Assembly: GCA_934047225.1 (NCBI GenBank)
Contig: OW203983.1
Span: 38,002,310-38,066,309 of the forward strand
Length of the DNA: 64,000 nucleotides
Reading direction: 5' to 3'
DNA from: Ypsolopha sequella
Taxonomy: Eukaryota; Arthropoda; Insecta; Lepidoptera; Ypsolophidae
Shown: positions 55,101 through 57,429 of the stretch, piece after piece
Layout: the number at the start of each line of letters is the position of its first letter
How positions within the stretch are numbered: position 1 is the stretch's first letter
Translations under genes and position numbers: made by a program
Notes under the pieces: generated by a model
What the model was told of the DNA's origin: nothing
Databases searched by the model: none
What the model saw: the letters and a program-made list of their open reading frames with translations, nothing else

Positions 55101-56516
55101 CTCGCACTTGGCCGTTTTTTTTTTTTTAGGATTTCTCGAAATATATGCAGGTAAATATAGCCAATCTATATACTTTAGTACCTACGATTTGATATCCATA
55201 TTTTATTTTTATAAAATATATTCTTTTTATAGTTCTCATTTGTGTTTAACTTTTTTAAATCGCTATTGTTTTCCTGTAATTGGCCAGTGTAGTGCACCTT
55301 TAATATATATTTTTTTAAATATGTTTTGGTCTACCAGTTTCGGAGATAAGGGGGGACATACATTTTTTTGTAGTTTTTTAAAGATTTCTCGTAATCAGTG
55401 CCAGTAACTTATACATTTTTACAATTAGAATTTGATACACATATTGTATTTTTTTGATTTTTTTTCGTCTTTTTTGTATTGGTAATGTTTTGAACGATTT
55501 CATTTTTTTTAAATTCTGTGTTATGTGGGCGAATTAATGCTATTTTTGTGCCAAATTTCAAGTGAGATATACGGACGTACAACGAAGTCTCACCATAAAG
55601 ATTCCTTTTGTACCTTTTAGATACTACGAAACCTTAAAAACGCCTGACACAAAAAATTTAAATAAAGATCGCGCAATAAAGAATGTTATCATTGGTGAAT
55701 TGTGATCTATTACAATGTTCTGTGTCTATTACTGATACTCAATAAACTCAAGAATGTGTTTAACTTTTAGTTTTATAACTTTAAACCTTCAATCGCATGT
55801 CTACCTCAGTTTATTACAAATTCCTAACAATATTAAATTTCGTTCTTTTCGTTACACAACATTATATAAAAACACTCAATTGTATTCATAATAATAATCA
55901 TCAACAAAGTCACATGCTTCTAACAGTTATAAATAAACAGGTTTCACAAATGCGAGAAAATTAAAAATAAAACGCGCTCACCCATTGCGCCCGCGCCTGT
56001 CGCGTTTTTTAAAGATTTTTGTGTGCGTAAGATCATTCATGGCTTTCATTGAACGAAACAATTTAGTGCAGCCACCACGTAAATAATAATATGAAATATC
56101 AAACAAGGAAGCTACGTTAGTGAGAAAGTTATTCGATTGATTGATGTTCTTGGTGGAATATCATTTTCAATAAATATTGAATATTGAATTGTTTTATTCC
56201 ACAAATAAAATAAAGTACTTCGTACAAAGTACAAATATAGTAAAAGTATTTGTGTATATTTTGTTGCAGTTAGAAAGGACGGGAAAGAAAAGGATGAATA
56301 GAAATTAACAAGAGCTTTGATATGCGTAATATATATGAAGATTCTAAATCAATTTGAGTTTCTCAGATTATGTAATGTAATGCAAATGTAATGTAATGCA
56401 ACGAACCTGGAGGTAAAGAACCAATAAAGGATGGCGGTGAAGATGGCCAGCTCCGCGGCTCCGGAAGCCACCCGGACATGCTCCACCACCGTCCAGACAT
56501 TGATCATCGTATCCAT
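4032..56516 (-). CDS. mino: Mitochondrial-type glycerol-3-phosphate acyltransferase (GPAT1), 5' seven coding exons
   Basis: Glycerol-3-phosphate acyltransferase transfers an acyl group from acyl-CoA to sn-1 of glycerol-3-phosphate, the first step of glycerolipid synthesis. The GPAT1 class sits in the outer mitochondrial membrane. The exons 56516-56407, 46632-46479, 41593-41480, 16869-16702, 6756-6557, 5934-5698 and 4124-4032 splice in frame at all six junctions (phases 2,0,0,0,2,2), giving 358 codons plus two bases. Visible in order: a hydrophobic stretch near residues 22-35; a Cys-x2-Cys pair near the end of exon 3, as in animal GPAT1; motif I HRSHFD (His293, Asp298); and motif II GAFYIRRR (about 335-342). 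Motifs III and IV and the C-terminus are not in the window, so the gene continues to the left. The order of conserved segments matches animal GPAM, with an N-terminus roughly 60 residues longer than the human one. The symbol is assigned by family resemblance to Drosophila mino; orthology was not tested. Confidence 0.9.
4430..4545 (-). repeat. Lepidopteran 'ccactgctggacatagg' repeat, copy 2
   Basis: Minus-strand copy of the same family (AGGCCTATGTCCAGCAGTGG read on +), ending in (GGAT)n at 4530-4545. The two copies face each other around GPAT1 exon 7. Confidence 0.7.
4560..5165 (+). repeat. Possible LINE 3' end with AT-rich 3'UTR
   Basis: FTTLTSYKLKLKRWLLEQTN near 4600-4665 resembles the LINE ORF ending seen at 29.1 kb. 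It is followed by about 450 bp of AT-rich sequence ending in AATAAAAATGTCTTTATGTC. No other reverse-transcriptase motif was found. Confidence 0.4.
5415..5660 (-). mobile_element. SINE copy beside GPAT1 exon 6
   Basis: On the minus strand it reads ACATCGTGAGGAAACCTGCA then CCTAAAAAGCTTGTATT, TGTGCCCGAAG and ...TCTCTGACACCCC. This is the standard lepidopteran SINE body, lying about 37 bp into the intron after the exon 6 donor (5697). Confidence 0.7.
5698..5934 (-). CDS. mino: GPAT1 coding exon 6, acyltransferase motif I
   Basis: 237 nt between acceptor GTTCCCCAG and donor GG|GTGAGT. It codes for FVAWLCHKAIRRV... through LPLVFVPLHRSHFDYILVTF to ...AAGDNMRIPFFG. HRSHFD is the catalytic HX4D motif of PlsB/GPAT acyltransferases (His293, Asp298 in the joined protein). 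The flanking 'LPL.F.P.HRSH.DY' and 'A.G.N..IP.F' segments are diagnostic of the GPAT1 class. The exon is clearly more GC-rich than the introns around it. Confidence 0.95.
6193..6391. mobile_element. MITE with perfect 36-bp TIRs in GPAT1 intron 5
   Basis: TATATAAAAACGGCTCACCT and 16 further bases are exactly inverted at the right end. 199 bp, no ORF, short TATA flanks. It fills about a third of the 622-bp intron between exons 5 and 6. Confidence 0.9.
6557..6756 (-). CDS. mino: GPAT1 coding exon 5
   Basis: 200 nt, starts in phase 0 after TTTCCTACCCAG and ends with two bases (CG) before donor GTGGGT. It codes for VAKDDRYQKAIEDTC..., a low-complexity Gln/Gly linker, then ...RVEAMAAKVLIDISSAMSTNVL. 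This fits the helical region of GPAT1 with 'RVQEAIAEV...KKAKRILQEMVATVSPAMIRL' just ahead of the acyltransferase domain. Confidence 0.88.
7309..7745 (+). mobile_element. MITE (GCCACTGAGTGATGG family), right end lost
   Basis: Starts GGGCCACTGAGTGATTGATG and follows the copy at 53754-54312 as far as TTTGTAGGCATTTAA. The right inverted tip is absent. Confidence 0.8.
7790..8000 (+). mobile_element. SINE body fragment
   Basis: TGACCTAAAAAGCGTGTATT then TGTGCCCGAAG, and later CACCTCTGACA, match the SINE copy on the other strand at 5415-5660. The tRNA head is missing. Confidence 0.6.
9024..9120 (+). repeat. Left terminal inverted repeat of the DDE/SWIM transposon
   Basis: It pairs with 15560-15470 read on the minus strand. 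About 20 consecutive bases (ACATTGGACTTTGTACCTAT) are identical; the rest matches with small indels. Confidence 0.78.
9158..9217 (+). promoter_or_regulatory. DRE-like TATCGAT cluster in the transposon promoter
   Basis: TATCGAT occurs at 9158-9164, 9179-9186 (full palindrome TATCGATA) and 9199-9206. The last two are inside a 20-bp tandem duplication (CTATCGAT(A/G)TTTTGGAAACA, 9178-9197 and 9198-9217). TATCGATA is the DREF-binding element of insect housekeeping promoters. The cluster lies 185-245 bp ahead of the proposed start codon. Activity is inferred. Confidence 0.5.
9401..9538 (+). CDS. Transposase exon A (start, half Cys module)
   Basis: 46 codons from ATG 9401; a second ATG lies at 9431. 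It carries one Cys-x2-Cys (NNCVNCG) and ends ...LLLLIQRWTAPRL before donor GTAAGT. The 'I..W.APR' ending recurs at the ends of later exons. An upstream in-frame ATG at 9281 would add a hydrophobic 40-residue leader; I judge that to be 5'UTR. Confidence 0.65.
9401..14372 (+). CDS. Five-exon DDE_Tnp_4 transposase with Cys-rich modules and SWIM zinc finger (904 aa)
   Basis: Exons 9401-9538, 10558-10770, 10884-11084, 11348-11656 and 12519-14372 join in frame, all junctions phase 0, to a 904-residue protein. Order: Cys-rich modules (residues 1-310), each with Cys-x2-Cys pairs; a helix-turn-helix-like stretch (about 449-490); the catalytic core with Asp540 in MDGTY, Asp618 in LDRGF and Glu667 in VVEVVNGRIK; and a C-terminal SWIM-type zinc finger CxCx9CxH (Cys856, Cys858, Cys868, His870). 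The core resembles DDE_Tnp_4 transposases (PIF/Harbinger, ISL2EU). Such enzymes cut and rejoin their element's ends; the Cys-rich and SWIM parts probably bind DNA or protein. AATAAA follows the stop. No inactivating change is seen. A domesticated gene is the alternative, but the terminal repeats favour a mobile element. Confidence 0.85.
10115..10182. repeat. Perfect 30-bp inverted repeat in transposase intron A
   Basis: Arms 10115-10144 and 10153-10182 are exact reverse complements with an 8-nt loop. The sequence GAAACAGTACAAGTGTTT also occurs near 1225 together with GCCGACAATCGCAAGTATTAA (single bases differ), so it belongs to a dispersed repeat (see 1165-1290 and 52150-52215). Confidence 0.93.
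10558..10770 (+). CDS. Transposase exon B (Cys module)
   Basis: 71 codons, acceptor AATTGCAG and donor CAG|GTAAGA. It starts VASHDLICTRC, has a second pair CVLC, then a His-rich stretch and ...ERLLPRQ. It gives one CxxC...CxxC unit. Confidence 0.75.
10884..11084 (+). CDS. Transposase exon C (Cys module)
   Basis: 67 codons, acceptor TTATTTAAAG and donor GTG|GTGAGT. It starts IRASHLVCHPCWQSAERA and contains CINCGLNL, then R-x-H and ...IQNLIAPRV. The opening half closely resembles the start of exon E (ICHPCW). Confidence 0.77.
11348..11656 (+). CDS. Transposase exon D (Cys module with DEQHVAV repeat)
   Basis: 103 codons, acceptor CTTTTTACAG and donor CAG|GTGAGC. It starts VTETNFICHTC, continues with five copies of a seven-residue DEQHVAV-type repeat and a Gln/Pro linker, then CLGCG and ...WVAPRQ. 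It is the same module as exons B and C, expanded between its two Cys pairs. Confidence 0.78.
11393..11497 (+). repeat. 21-bp in-frame coding repeat, five units
   Basis: Units at 11393, 11414, 11435, 11456 and 11477 code for DEQRVVS, DEQHVAV, DEQHVAV, DEQHVPV and DDQHVAV. Differences are mostly at third positions or conservative, so the array is in frame and young. Confidence 0.95.
11726..11787 (+). repeat. 31-bp exact direct duplication in transposase intron D
   Basis: The 31 bases at 11726-11756 are repeated without change at 11757-11787. Confidence 0.95.
12519..14372 (+). CDS. Transposase exon E (DDE core and SWIM finger)
   Basis: 617 codons plus stop, acceptor TTTTTTTGTAG at 12518. It opens IQEEDRICHPCW and has a further Cys-rich stretch (CMFLNC, CRICLFH). 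The HTH-like region and the complete DDE core follow. The C-terminal QYYCTC...CCAH segment fits SWIM. It ends ...VLEDD-TAA. There are no internal stops over 1.85 kb of otherwise AT-rich sequence, which argues for recent function. Confidence 0.9.
   Translation: MQEEDRICHPCWMRAGRAVQREQQPDPVPALNTSITLPDYSRAASTHGRCMFLNCIRRELKLVPIALRKRLFNDLNYYVPLGCRICLFHLNANLWADLILTEPIIRTFTAAQIQDFCTLMKNITVIDFENIYDMEDCIVWYWLGRTKNQFREIEMHIPQFPNKLTALVAYLVKLRTGDSDERLATLLNIPKSSFNAMITKARELMTEYFVPLHLGLNHVTRQHVAERNLLIPNALFGNPDSPLEDRKAVVIMDGTYIFVQKSSNYLYQKDTYSLHKYTNLVKPFMIVSSDGYIIDVLGPYSATTSDLNDELRDPAKPLRQYFQAGDILILDRGFRDAIPLLQACHYDVHFPRSLQRGERQLSTSAANESRKVTICRWVVEVVNGRIKRDFKIFRHRFFNQASRHLMEDFRVAAALTNSFHPVIRDRDDAQQIIAIIEEKMNMDNTLGHFVLDNDLNRRRAQFVSINVANNNIVFPVMAYSELILIALGTYQIKQARSYYGEHTRRNGVYTVEVCREVDRQLLIDMVLPDTTWLLRGRIQSRHVRGKTYFVYILVDQERQGRDAIAQYYCTCIVGRRTVGCCAHVMTIIWFLSWARHQGHIAPPAQFLDDYLIVLEDD
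14493..14581. repeat. Hairpin in the 3' tail of the DDE/SWIM transposon
   Basis: CAGTAAAATGACA (14493-14505) pairs with TGTCATTTTACTG (14569-14581); ACGAAAATGG and CCATTTTTCGT pair further in with one bulge. Confidence 0.75.
15470..15560 (-). repeat. Right terminal inverted repeat of the DDE/SWIM transposon
   Basis: Reverse complement of the left arm. It is shorter by a few bases in the middle, where the left arm has extra sequence between CCTATC and TAGGGGCT. Confidence 0.78.
15672..16272. mobile_element. Non-autonomous hAT-like element
   Basis: Termini CAGTGGCGTATTT and AAATACGCCACTG are inverted (with single-base differences further in). They are flanked by 8-bp near-duplicates CTTATATA (15664-15671) and CGTATATA (16273-16280), 7 of 8 identical. 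Length 601 bp, no transposase. The size of the target duplication and the CAGTGGCG tip fit hAT. Confidence 0.75.
16702..16869 (-). CDS. mino: GPAT1 coding exon 4
   Basis: 168 nt, 56 codons, phase 0 at both ends. Acceptor CGACCGCAG and donor GAG|GTAAGT, a near-consensus site. It codes for DSWQDPKGPADNGAVINILD... ...DYKDVVPE. This matches the GPAT1 region with 'LRNVIYINETH...GWLARRLSYV': the NILDI start, the G-x-V-x-R-x-L core and the acidic end are visible. Confidence 0.88.
17129..17384 (+). repeat. LINE-like 3' fragment, copy 1
   Basis: Almost identical to 35352-35612 from GGTGATCATTGAACCTTG to AACTTTTTGAATTT. It was inserted inside the inverted-repeat element 16967-17715. The encoded protein is not recognisable. 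Confidence 0.75.
17448..17605 (+). repeat. CpG-rich dispersed repeat, copy 1
   Basis: AATCGAAAGTCTTTCATCAA ... GTTAGGTTTAAATGTA ... GCGAGGCGACCCTC. Same order as the copies at 26091, 28205, 28518 and 46025. Confidence 0.75.
18455..18611. mobile_element. Foldback MITE
   Basis: About 50-bp arms: CCGATTCTGAAGGCTTTAAT and beyond, inverted to end in CCTTCAGAATCGG. Confidence 0.85.
19490..19745 (-). repeat. Dispersed repeat with CAGACAGACAGAAAAGAATT
   Basis: Reverse complement of 21840-22020, sharing GCGCACATCTCC, ATTTCCATGTAGTTTTCACA (one base different) and GGGGGTGACT. The two copies are 2.1 kb apart, opposed. Confidence 0.75.
21840..22020 (+). repeat. Dispersed repeat with CAGACAGACAGAAAAGAATT, second copy
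   Basis: TGTGAAAACTACATGAAAAT ... GAGATGTGCGCGAACAAACA ... TAGTCACCCCC. Inverted relative to 19490-19745. Confidence 0.75.
22622..22676 (+). other. Possible small exon, unassigned
   Basis: Between CTCTTGTTTCGCAG and GTAAGA lies an ATG followed by MRIVKLIRESFIWWLV, open to the donor, in a locally GC-richer patch (22510-22770). I do not recognise the peptide. It may be the first coding exon of an unknown nested gene or chance. Confidence 0.2.
23330..23490. mobile_element. Foldback MITE (ATCGATTCGG family), intact copy
   Basis: GGTATCGATTCGG and ATCGAATCGGTACC tips. The long arms contain AGGACTAACCTTATTTTAAG then CGTCCTGTCTTT on both strands. Confidence 0.85.
23937..24005 (-). pseudogene. C-terminal remnant of Tc1-like transposase
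   Basis: The minus strand reads LIRSMKNRLQAVIRARGG followed by NTKY and a stop. This is the usual end of Tc1-family transposases (RxMxxRLQAVI...G...Y). Everything upstream is deleted. Confidence 0.8.
24118..25410 (+). mobile_element. Mariner element nested in the Tc1-like element
   Basis: 1293 bp, the standard mariner size. Termini CGTAGGGCGGCTGACATG and, inverted, CGAGGGGAGGCTGAAAAG match over about 27 positions. TA flanks it at 24116-24117 and 25411-25412, and the two halves of the Tc1-like right arm meet exactly there. Confidence 0.92.
24277..25345 (+). pseudogene. Mariner transposase, two frameshifts
   Basis: ATG 24277 (MSVEKVKMDKIEQRAVIKFL...). The N-terminal HTH part ends at a stop after KKL because one base is missing near 24535. 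The next frame resumes at LEDRRVKQWEIA. The catalytic DD34D triad is intact: TCDETW, HDNAPVHTA and PDLAPCDY, with 34 residues between the last two Asp. A second shift in the T-run at about 25260-25274 separates the end (FNGLNSIFEKFNKC... ...GDYVEK-stop, 25345). Apart from these two indels it is well preserved, so it died recently. It cannot make full-length transposase. Confidence 0.93.
26091..26240 (+). repeat. CpG-rich dispersed repeat, copy 2
   Basis: GGGCAGATCGTAAAGTATGA then AATCGAAAATCTTTCACC, followed by GGCGACGAGCGGAG, TGTTAGGTTTACATGTGAA and GAGCGAAGCGAGGCGACCCT. Confidence 0.8.
26895..27185 (+). repeat. 'gggttccgtac' repeat, short form, copy 2
   Basis: TTTTAGGGTTCCGTACCCAA ... CACCAGGCTGTATCTCATGA ... 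TTGCCGTTTTTATAG ... GGAACCCTTCGTGCACGAGT. Complete, both ends present. Confidence 0.85.
27448..27735 (+). mobile_element. tRNA-headed SINE
   Basis: The head has a pol III A box TAGCTCAGTCGG (about 27458-27469) and a B box GGTTTGAATCC (about 27500-27510) with a stable anticodon-like stem. The acceptor stem does not close, so it is a SINE head and not a tRNA gene. The body (…GGGGAAACACAGTAAACCTGC…) is shared in part with the copies at 7790 and 5415. Confidence 0.75.
28205..28365 (+). repeat. CpG-rich dispersed repeat, copy 3
   Basis: Same blocks as copy 2; 310 bp ahead of copy 4 in the same orientation. Confidence 0.8.
28518..28670 (+). repeat. CpG-rich dispersed repeat, copy 4
   Basis: GGGCAGATCGTAAGTATGAA and CCGAGCAAAGCGGAGCGG; deletion in the middle relative to copy 2. 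Confidence 0.8.
28930..29486 (+). pseudogene. 3' end of a non-LTR retrotransposon (jockey/CR1-like)
   Basis: At about 29060-29190 it reads YGNSFNVRAIELWN-stop-LPHGIRD then CPTISRYKLKLKEHYLL. This is the conserved end of LINE reverse-transcriptase ORFs ('N..P..IR......FK..LK..LL'), with one stop in place of Ser. A 3'UTR follows with the common CTTCCACTAAGGTTTGCTGG block and an ACAATAAAGAATAAG tail. 5'-truncated. Confidence 0.75.
30221..30267. repeat. 19-bp hairpin
   Basis: AAGGTATAATTTTGAACTT inverted as AAGTTCAAAATTATACCTT with a 9-nt loop. Confidence 0.85.
30765..31360 (-). repeat. 'gggttccgtac' long form, minus strand
   Basis: Starts TTTTTAGGGTTCCGTACCTA then AAAGGTACAAAAGG (+). Internal unit remnants near 31020 and 31270 (AATACAATATGGGTATCAAA at both). 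The far end is lost at the MITE 31391. Confidence 0.75.
31391..31552. mobile_element. MITE (TCTACCGCGTAATT family), copy 1
   Basis: Tips GGGTCTACCGCGTAATTCTC and, inverted, TAATTACGCGGTAGAGCC. The interior includes CAACGCGTGCAAAAGAGATG on the minus strand. It has inserted between two opposed 'gggttccgtac' copies. Confidence 0.85.
31850..32156 (+). repeat. 'gggttccgtac' long form, plus strand, end portion
   Basis: TTTTCGGTCCACCAGTTTCG ... (GGAC)n at about 32078-32106 ... CTACGGAACCCTAAAAA. It lies opposed to 30765-31360. Confidence 0.78.
32533..33168. mobile_element. Foldback MITE (ATCGATTCGG family), split by an insertion
   Basis: The left half 32533-32633 and right half 33115-33168 together equal the copy at 23330-23490. 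The right half resumes in AAATAAGGTTAGTCCTGTC. The insert lies between two TTAA. Confidence 0.85.
32634..33114. mobile_element. 481-bp insertion flanked by TTAA
   Basis: TTAA at 32630-32633 and 33115-33118 flank it inside a known MITE, so the borders are defined. Part of it (about 32810-33105) is repeated on the minus strand at 53340-53695. Its own tips are not obvious inverted repeats. The TTAA target would fit a piggyBac-type deletion derivative; this is inference. Confidence 0.6.
33593..33859. mobile_element. MITE with ~30-bp TIRs
   Basis: CTAAAGTCTGTTCGGCGAGA then GTTGATAAA, inverted at the right with one difference. GC-rich interior, 267 bp. The ORFs inside are not conserved coding. Confidence 0.85.
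35352..35612 (+). repeat. LINE-like 3' fragment, copy 2
   Basis: It differs from copy 1 by only a few substitutions and a 7-bp insertion near GGATTTCACCTTG. Both copies share the same 3' end, which fits 5'-truncated retrotransposition. Confidence 0.75.
36553..36706 (+). repeat. 16-bp minisatellite, about nine units
   Basis: GTCAAAAGCGCACAAT-type units in tandem with substitutions; earlier units are 14-18 bp. Confidence 0.9.
37214..37455 (+). repeat. 'gggttccgtac' long form, minimal copy
   Basis: Both ends present (GGCAAGTGCGATTAAGACTC and GTACTACGGAACAATAAAA) with no internal unit. Confidence 0.75.
38751..39148. mobile_element. Non-autonomous hAT-like element with perfect 8-bp TSD
   Basis: The left tip CAGTGGTGCCCA and right tip GGGCACCACTTG are inverted with one extra base. 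The 8-bp CCTTATAG is identical on both sides (38743-38750 and 39149-39156). 398 bp, no coding sequence. Confidence 0.88.
39795..39955. mobile_element. MITE (TCTACCGCGTAATT family), copy 2
   Basis: Inverted relative to copy 1 and about 90% alike by eye over its whole length. Tips GGCTCTACCGCGTAATTCTC and AATTACGCGGTAGACCC. Confidence 0.85.
40429..40569. mobile_element. Near-perfect 141-bp palindrome (snapback element)
   Basis: Two ~70-bp arms with about two or three mismatches and almost no loop. The left arm starts ATTAACATTATATCATTGCA and ends CTCTGAACT. A relative lies at 59691-59831. Confidence 0.92.
41480..41593 (-). CDS. mino: GPAT1 coding exon 3
   Basis: 114 nt, 38 codons, phase 0 at both ends. 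The acceptor is a strong pyrimidine tract plus CAG, and the donor is AGG|GTATGT. It codes for ARATSLYRVKEGP..., a proline-rich stretch, then ...GLACARCAPLSR. The Cys-x2-Cys-x-Pro pattern corresponds to the conserved CxxCTPQSW segment of animal GPAT1 that precedes the 'NVxxI' segment of the next exon. Confidence 0.85.
41838..42643. mobile_element. Foldback element with ~155-bp arms
   Basis: The left arm 41838-41995 (TGTGGATGGAAAAGTCGAAA ... GATCCCGTTTTTTGGTTTTT) is inverted at 42485-42643 with about 95% identity by eye. An expanded C-run sits in the right arm. 806 bp, lying just 5' of GPAT1 exon 3. No transposase was recognised. Confidence 0.88.
43171..43219. repeat. 16-bp hairpin TTTCGGCCCACGATAT
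   Basis: Perfect arms 43171-43186 and 43204-43219 around a 17-nt loop, set between AT-only inverted stretches at 43110-43170 and 43228-43290. Confidence 0.85.
43883..44205. mobile_element. Non-autonomous hAT-like element (CAGGGATGGGGAA tips)
   Basis: The left end CAGGGATGGGGAA is inverted at the right end TTCCCCATCCCTG. The interior next to the left tip is GC-rich (GGCCCGCGGGCC). The 8-bp flanks (GTGTAGGT, GCTTGGTA) do not match, so the duplication is lost or the border is shifted. Confidence 0.6.
44826..44940. mobile_element. Foldback MITE (ATCGATTCGG family), half copy
   Basis: TCAATTCGGCGTAATACGGC to ACGCTTAAAG follows the left half and centre of the 23330 copy. The right half is missing. 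Confidence 0.75.
46025..46155 (-). repeat. CpG-rich dispersed repeat, copy 5
   Basis: Minus-strand, diverged copy: GTCGCCTCGCTCTACTCCGC then TTCGCTCGGCTC read on +. Confidence 0.65.
46255..46350 (+). repeat. Direct repeat left of GPAT1 exon 2
   Basis: CAAACAGGCAGTTAAATGTA ... ACCATTACAACCGCACTAT, nearly identical to 47460-47550. Confidence 0.9.
46393..46431. repeat. 39-bp perfect palindrome 48 bp after the GPAT1 exon 2 donor
   Basis: GCTGGCGTATGTATGTAGG, a single G, then the exact reverse complement. It lies in the intron, downstream of exon 2 in gene orientation. Confidence 0.93.
46479..46632 (-). CDS. mino: GPAT1 coding exon 2
   Basis: 154 nt, acceptor TTTGTGACCAG before C-CGT-GTG and donor CAG|GTAACA. 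It starts with one base of a split codon and ends in phase 0. It codes for residues 37-88 (SRVADMLEVVGERVGGW... ...YARLDAERQ). This part of the N-terminus is poorly conserved in the family. The assignment rests on splice signals, on matching phase with both neighbours and on GC-rich coding composition, rather than on a motif. Confidence 0.75.
47460..47550 (+). repeat. Direct repeat right of GPAT1 exon 2
   Basis: Same orientation as 46255-46350 with only a couple of base changes. The pair brackets exon 2 and 1.1 kb of sequence. Confidence 0.9.
47611..48028. mobile_element. MITE with ACTCGTATCTCA tips
   Basis: GGAAAAAACTCGTATCTCA is exactly inverted at 48010-48028. The same 5' tip occurs alone near 54382 (GGAAAAAACTCGTATCT), a truncated relative. 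Confidence 0.8.
48690..49260 (+). pseudogene. Degenerate mariner transposase fragment, different lineage
   Basis: Recognisable pieces in shifting frames: SSLGDNAPSYSSVAYWCAEF then KRGRTVCNNETRSGRP; VTIRYLAEIV; VTVDETWVQYFDLETKN; and PAKRFKVSASAGKIMASVFW. Several stops and frameshifts break it, and it stops before the second catalytic Asp. It is not a copy of the mariner at 24118. No TIR was seen. Confidence 0.85.
49568..50297. repeat. 21-bp exact inverted repeat, 730 bp apart
   Basis: GGCGCGATCTGTACTCGTTA plus A at 49568-49588 is exactly inverted at 50277-50297. A third partial copy at 50399 forms a local hairpin with 50284. The enclosed 162-codon ORF has no recognisable motif. Confidence 0.7.
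50620..50728 (+). repeat. LINE 3' tail with (ATCT)n
   Basis: TTGTAAGAGGCATTGAATAA then AGTTTTT ends in the ATCT array at 50704-50728. LINEs of this kind end in short tandem repeats. No coding part was recognised. Confidence 0.65.
52150..52215 (-). repeat. Dispersed repeat end with CAGTACAAGTG motif, copy at 52.2 kb
   Basis: Reverse complement of the block at 1165-1240: TTGATAATGCCATAAAGGCG then AAACCGGT and GATAGTACAAGTG. Confidence 0.55.
52509..52645. mobile_element. Foldback MITE
   Basis: GGTGTAACTACAAAACGGTG then TTTAACTTTAGA, inverted to ...TAGTTACACC. Arms about 50 bp, small loop. Confidence 0.87.
53340..53695 (-). repeat. Second copy of the TTAA-insert family
   Basis: On the minus strand it gives GCTAATACTGAAATATTTTG, CCTTAACCGCG, CATTCTTCAATAG and GTTGATGTTCTA in the same order as 32810-33105, with many substitutions and indels. 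Confidence 0.7.
53754..54312 (+). mobile_element. MITE (GCCACTGAGTGATGG family), complete, with internal insert
   Basis: Tips GTAGGGCCACTGAGTGATGG and GCGCCATCACTCAGTGGCTC are inverted. At about 53874-53968 it carries sequence absent from the 7309 copy, including CAGTGGCGTAGTTATCGGAG then GGCTATGCGG, a fragment of a CAGTGGCGTA-tipped repeat. Confidence 0.82.
54655..55640 (+). repeat. 'gggttccgtac' long form with a short form nested in it
   Basis: Outer long form: ACCGGTCAAGACTCGCGCAC start, TTTTCGGTCCACCAGTT-type units near 54776 and 55322, and end near ACTACGAAACCTTAAAAA. A short-form copy (TTACCCAAAGGGTCATGCCC ... GTGCGCGAGTCCGACTCG) occupies about 54840-55120. Confidence 0.75.
56407..56516 (-). 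CDS. mino: GPAT1 coding exon 1 (start codon)
   Basis: ATG at 56516-56514 in a good context (GACATGG), then 36 codons (MDTMINVW... to ...YWFFTS), ending in AG before the donor GTTCGT. The last two bases join the first base of exon 2 to make a Ser codon, so the phase matches exactly. The encoded segment is amphipathic and then hydrophobic, fitting an N-terminal membrane or targeting region. The frame stays open upstream to a stop near 56618 without another ATG. A non-AUG or upstream-exon start is therefore possible but unnecessary. Confidence 0.75.
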
Positions 56517-57070
56517 GTCTCGATCACTGCTCACATTCACATTCCCAAATTCCACTGCCCAATTGTGCACCAATCTTAGGCACGAAATATTGACTAATTT
56601 CCTTAAACTTTAGTTAGAAGTCACGCACTTGCACATTAAAGCTTTTTGACTTTCTGGTGTCTGAAAAATAGGTTTTTGCACATTAAAGTTTTTTTATTTT
56701 CTGCTGTCTTGAAAAATTGGTTTTTGCACATTAAAGTTTTTTGATTTTCTGGTGTCTGAAAAATAGGTTTTTGCACATTAAAGTTTTTTGATTTTCTGGT
56801 GTCTGAAAAACAGGTTTCCTTTCTTTTAAAAAGAGGCGTTTTACTGTCCCCGTCGATTTCAATACGCGTACACGAGCCGCGCGACCGCACCGCACAAGAG
56901 CTGATAAACAACTGGCTGAGTGTGAACAGAACAGCGCAGGATTGTTATCGCAATGTAAACATACCTAGTTGACTTGAACTATCACCCTTAGCACTCGTGC
57001 ACTACGCAGCTTCTACGCAACCACTGTGGGTGTGATCTCACAATACTCCTTAAATACTTGACACATAAAG
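56517..57070 (-). promoter_or_regulatory. Probable 5'UTR and promoter region of GPAT1
   Basis: The sequence upstream of the start codon turns CpG-rich at about 56840-56930. A donor-like site lies on the minus strand (CTAG|GTATGT, exon end at 56965). Between it and the ATG are three acceptor-like TTTTTCAG sites carried by the tandem repeat at 56631-56819. This suggests a short non-coding first exon (right of 56965) spliced to a point just ahead of exon 1. No TATA box is obvious. The placement is inferred. Confidence 0.35.
56631..56819. repeat. 47-48-bp tandem repeat, four units, upstream of GPAT1 start
   Basis: Units start at 56631, 56678, 56726 and 56774 with the shared beginning GCACATTAAAG and core TTTCTGGTGTCTGAAAAA. 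Read on the minus strand, units 1, 3 and 4 hold a pyrimidine tract plus CAG; unit 2 has lost the AG. The last unit is followed by diverged sequence. Confidence 0.9.
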
Positions 57071-57429
57071 GCGAAATTGACTGTGAAGAGTTTATAGCTT
57101 AATAGGATACTATAAGTAACATGATAAGAAACAACGTGATATTTATGTGGAAACCAACACGCTAGAAATTGGCCTACATGATGAGATGAGCGATAATTTC
57201 TAATTTATGAATATATTTGTGCGTCAAACAAAGTTCAGTTTCAAAGTGGAAAACTTTTGCTCTGCTATCGGTTACTGGAATATAGCACATTGAGTTCAAA
57301 CAATAACATACGTGAGCTAATCTAGGTGGTATTGTTATAAAATAATAGCCTTATCAATCGTCTCCATTAAATATTAACGAGGTTATTATGAGTTTATTAA
57401 AGTCGTAAAGCAGAGAATAGATAAAACGG

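Larger units (their letters stand above)
50729..56406. other. Intron sequence between listed repeats
   Basis: GPAT1 intron 1. Apart from the MITEs at 52509 and 53754, the repeats at 52150 and 53340 and the long form at 54655, I see no gene. Confidence 0.5.
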
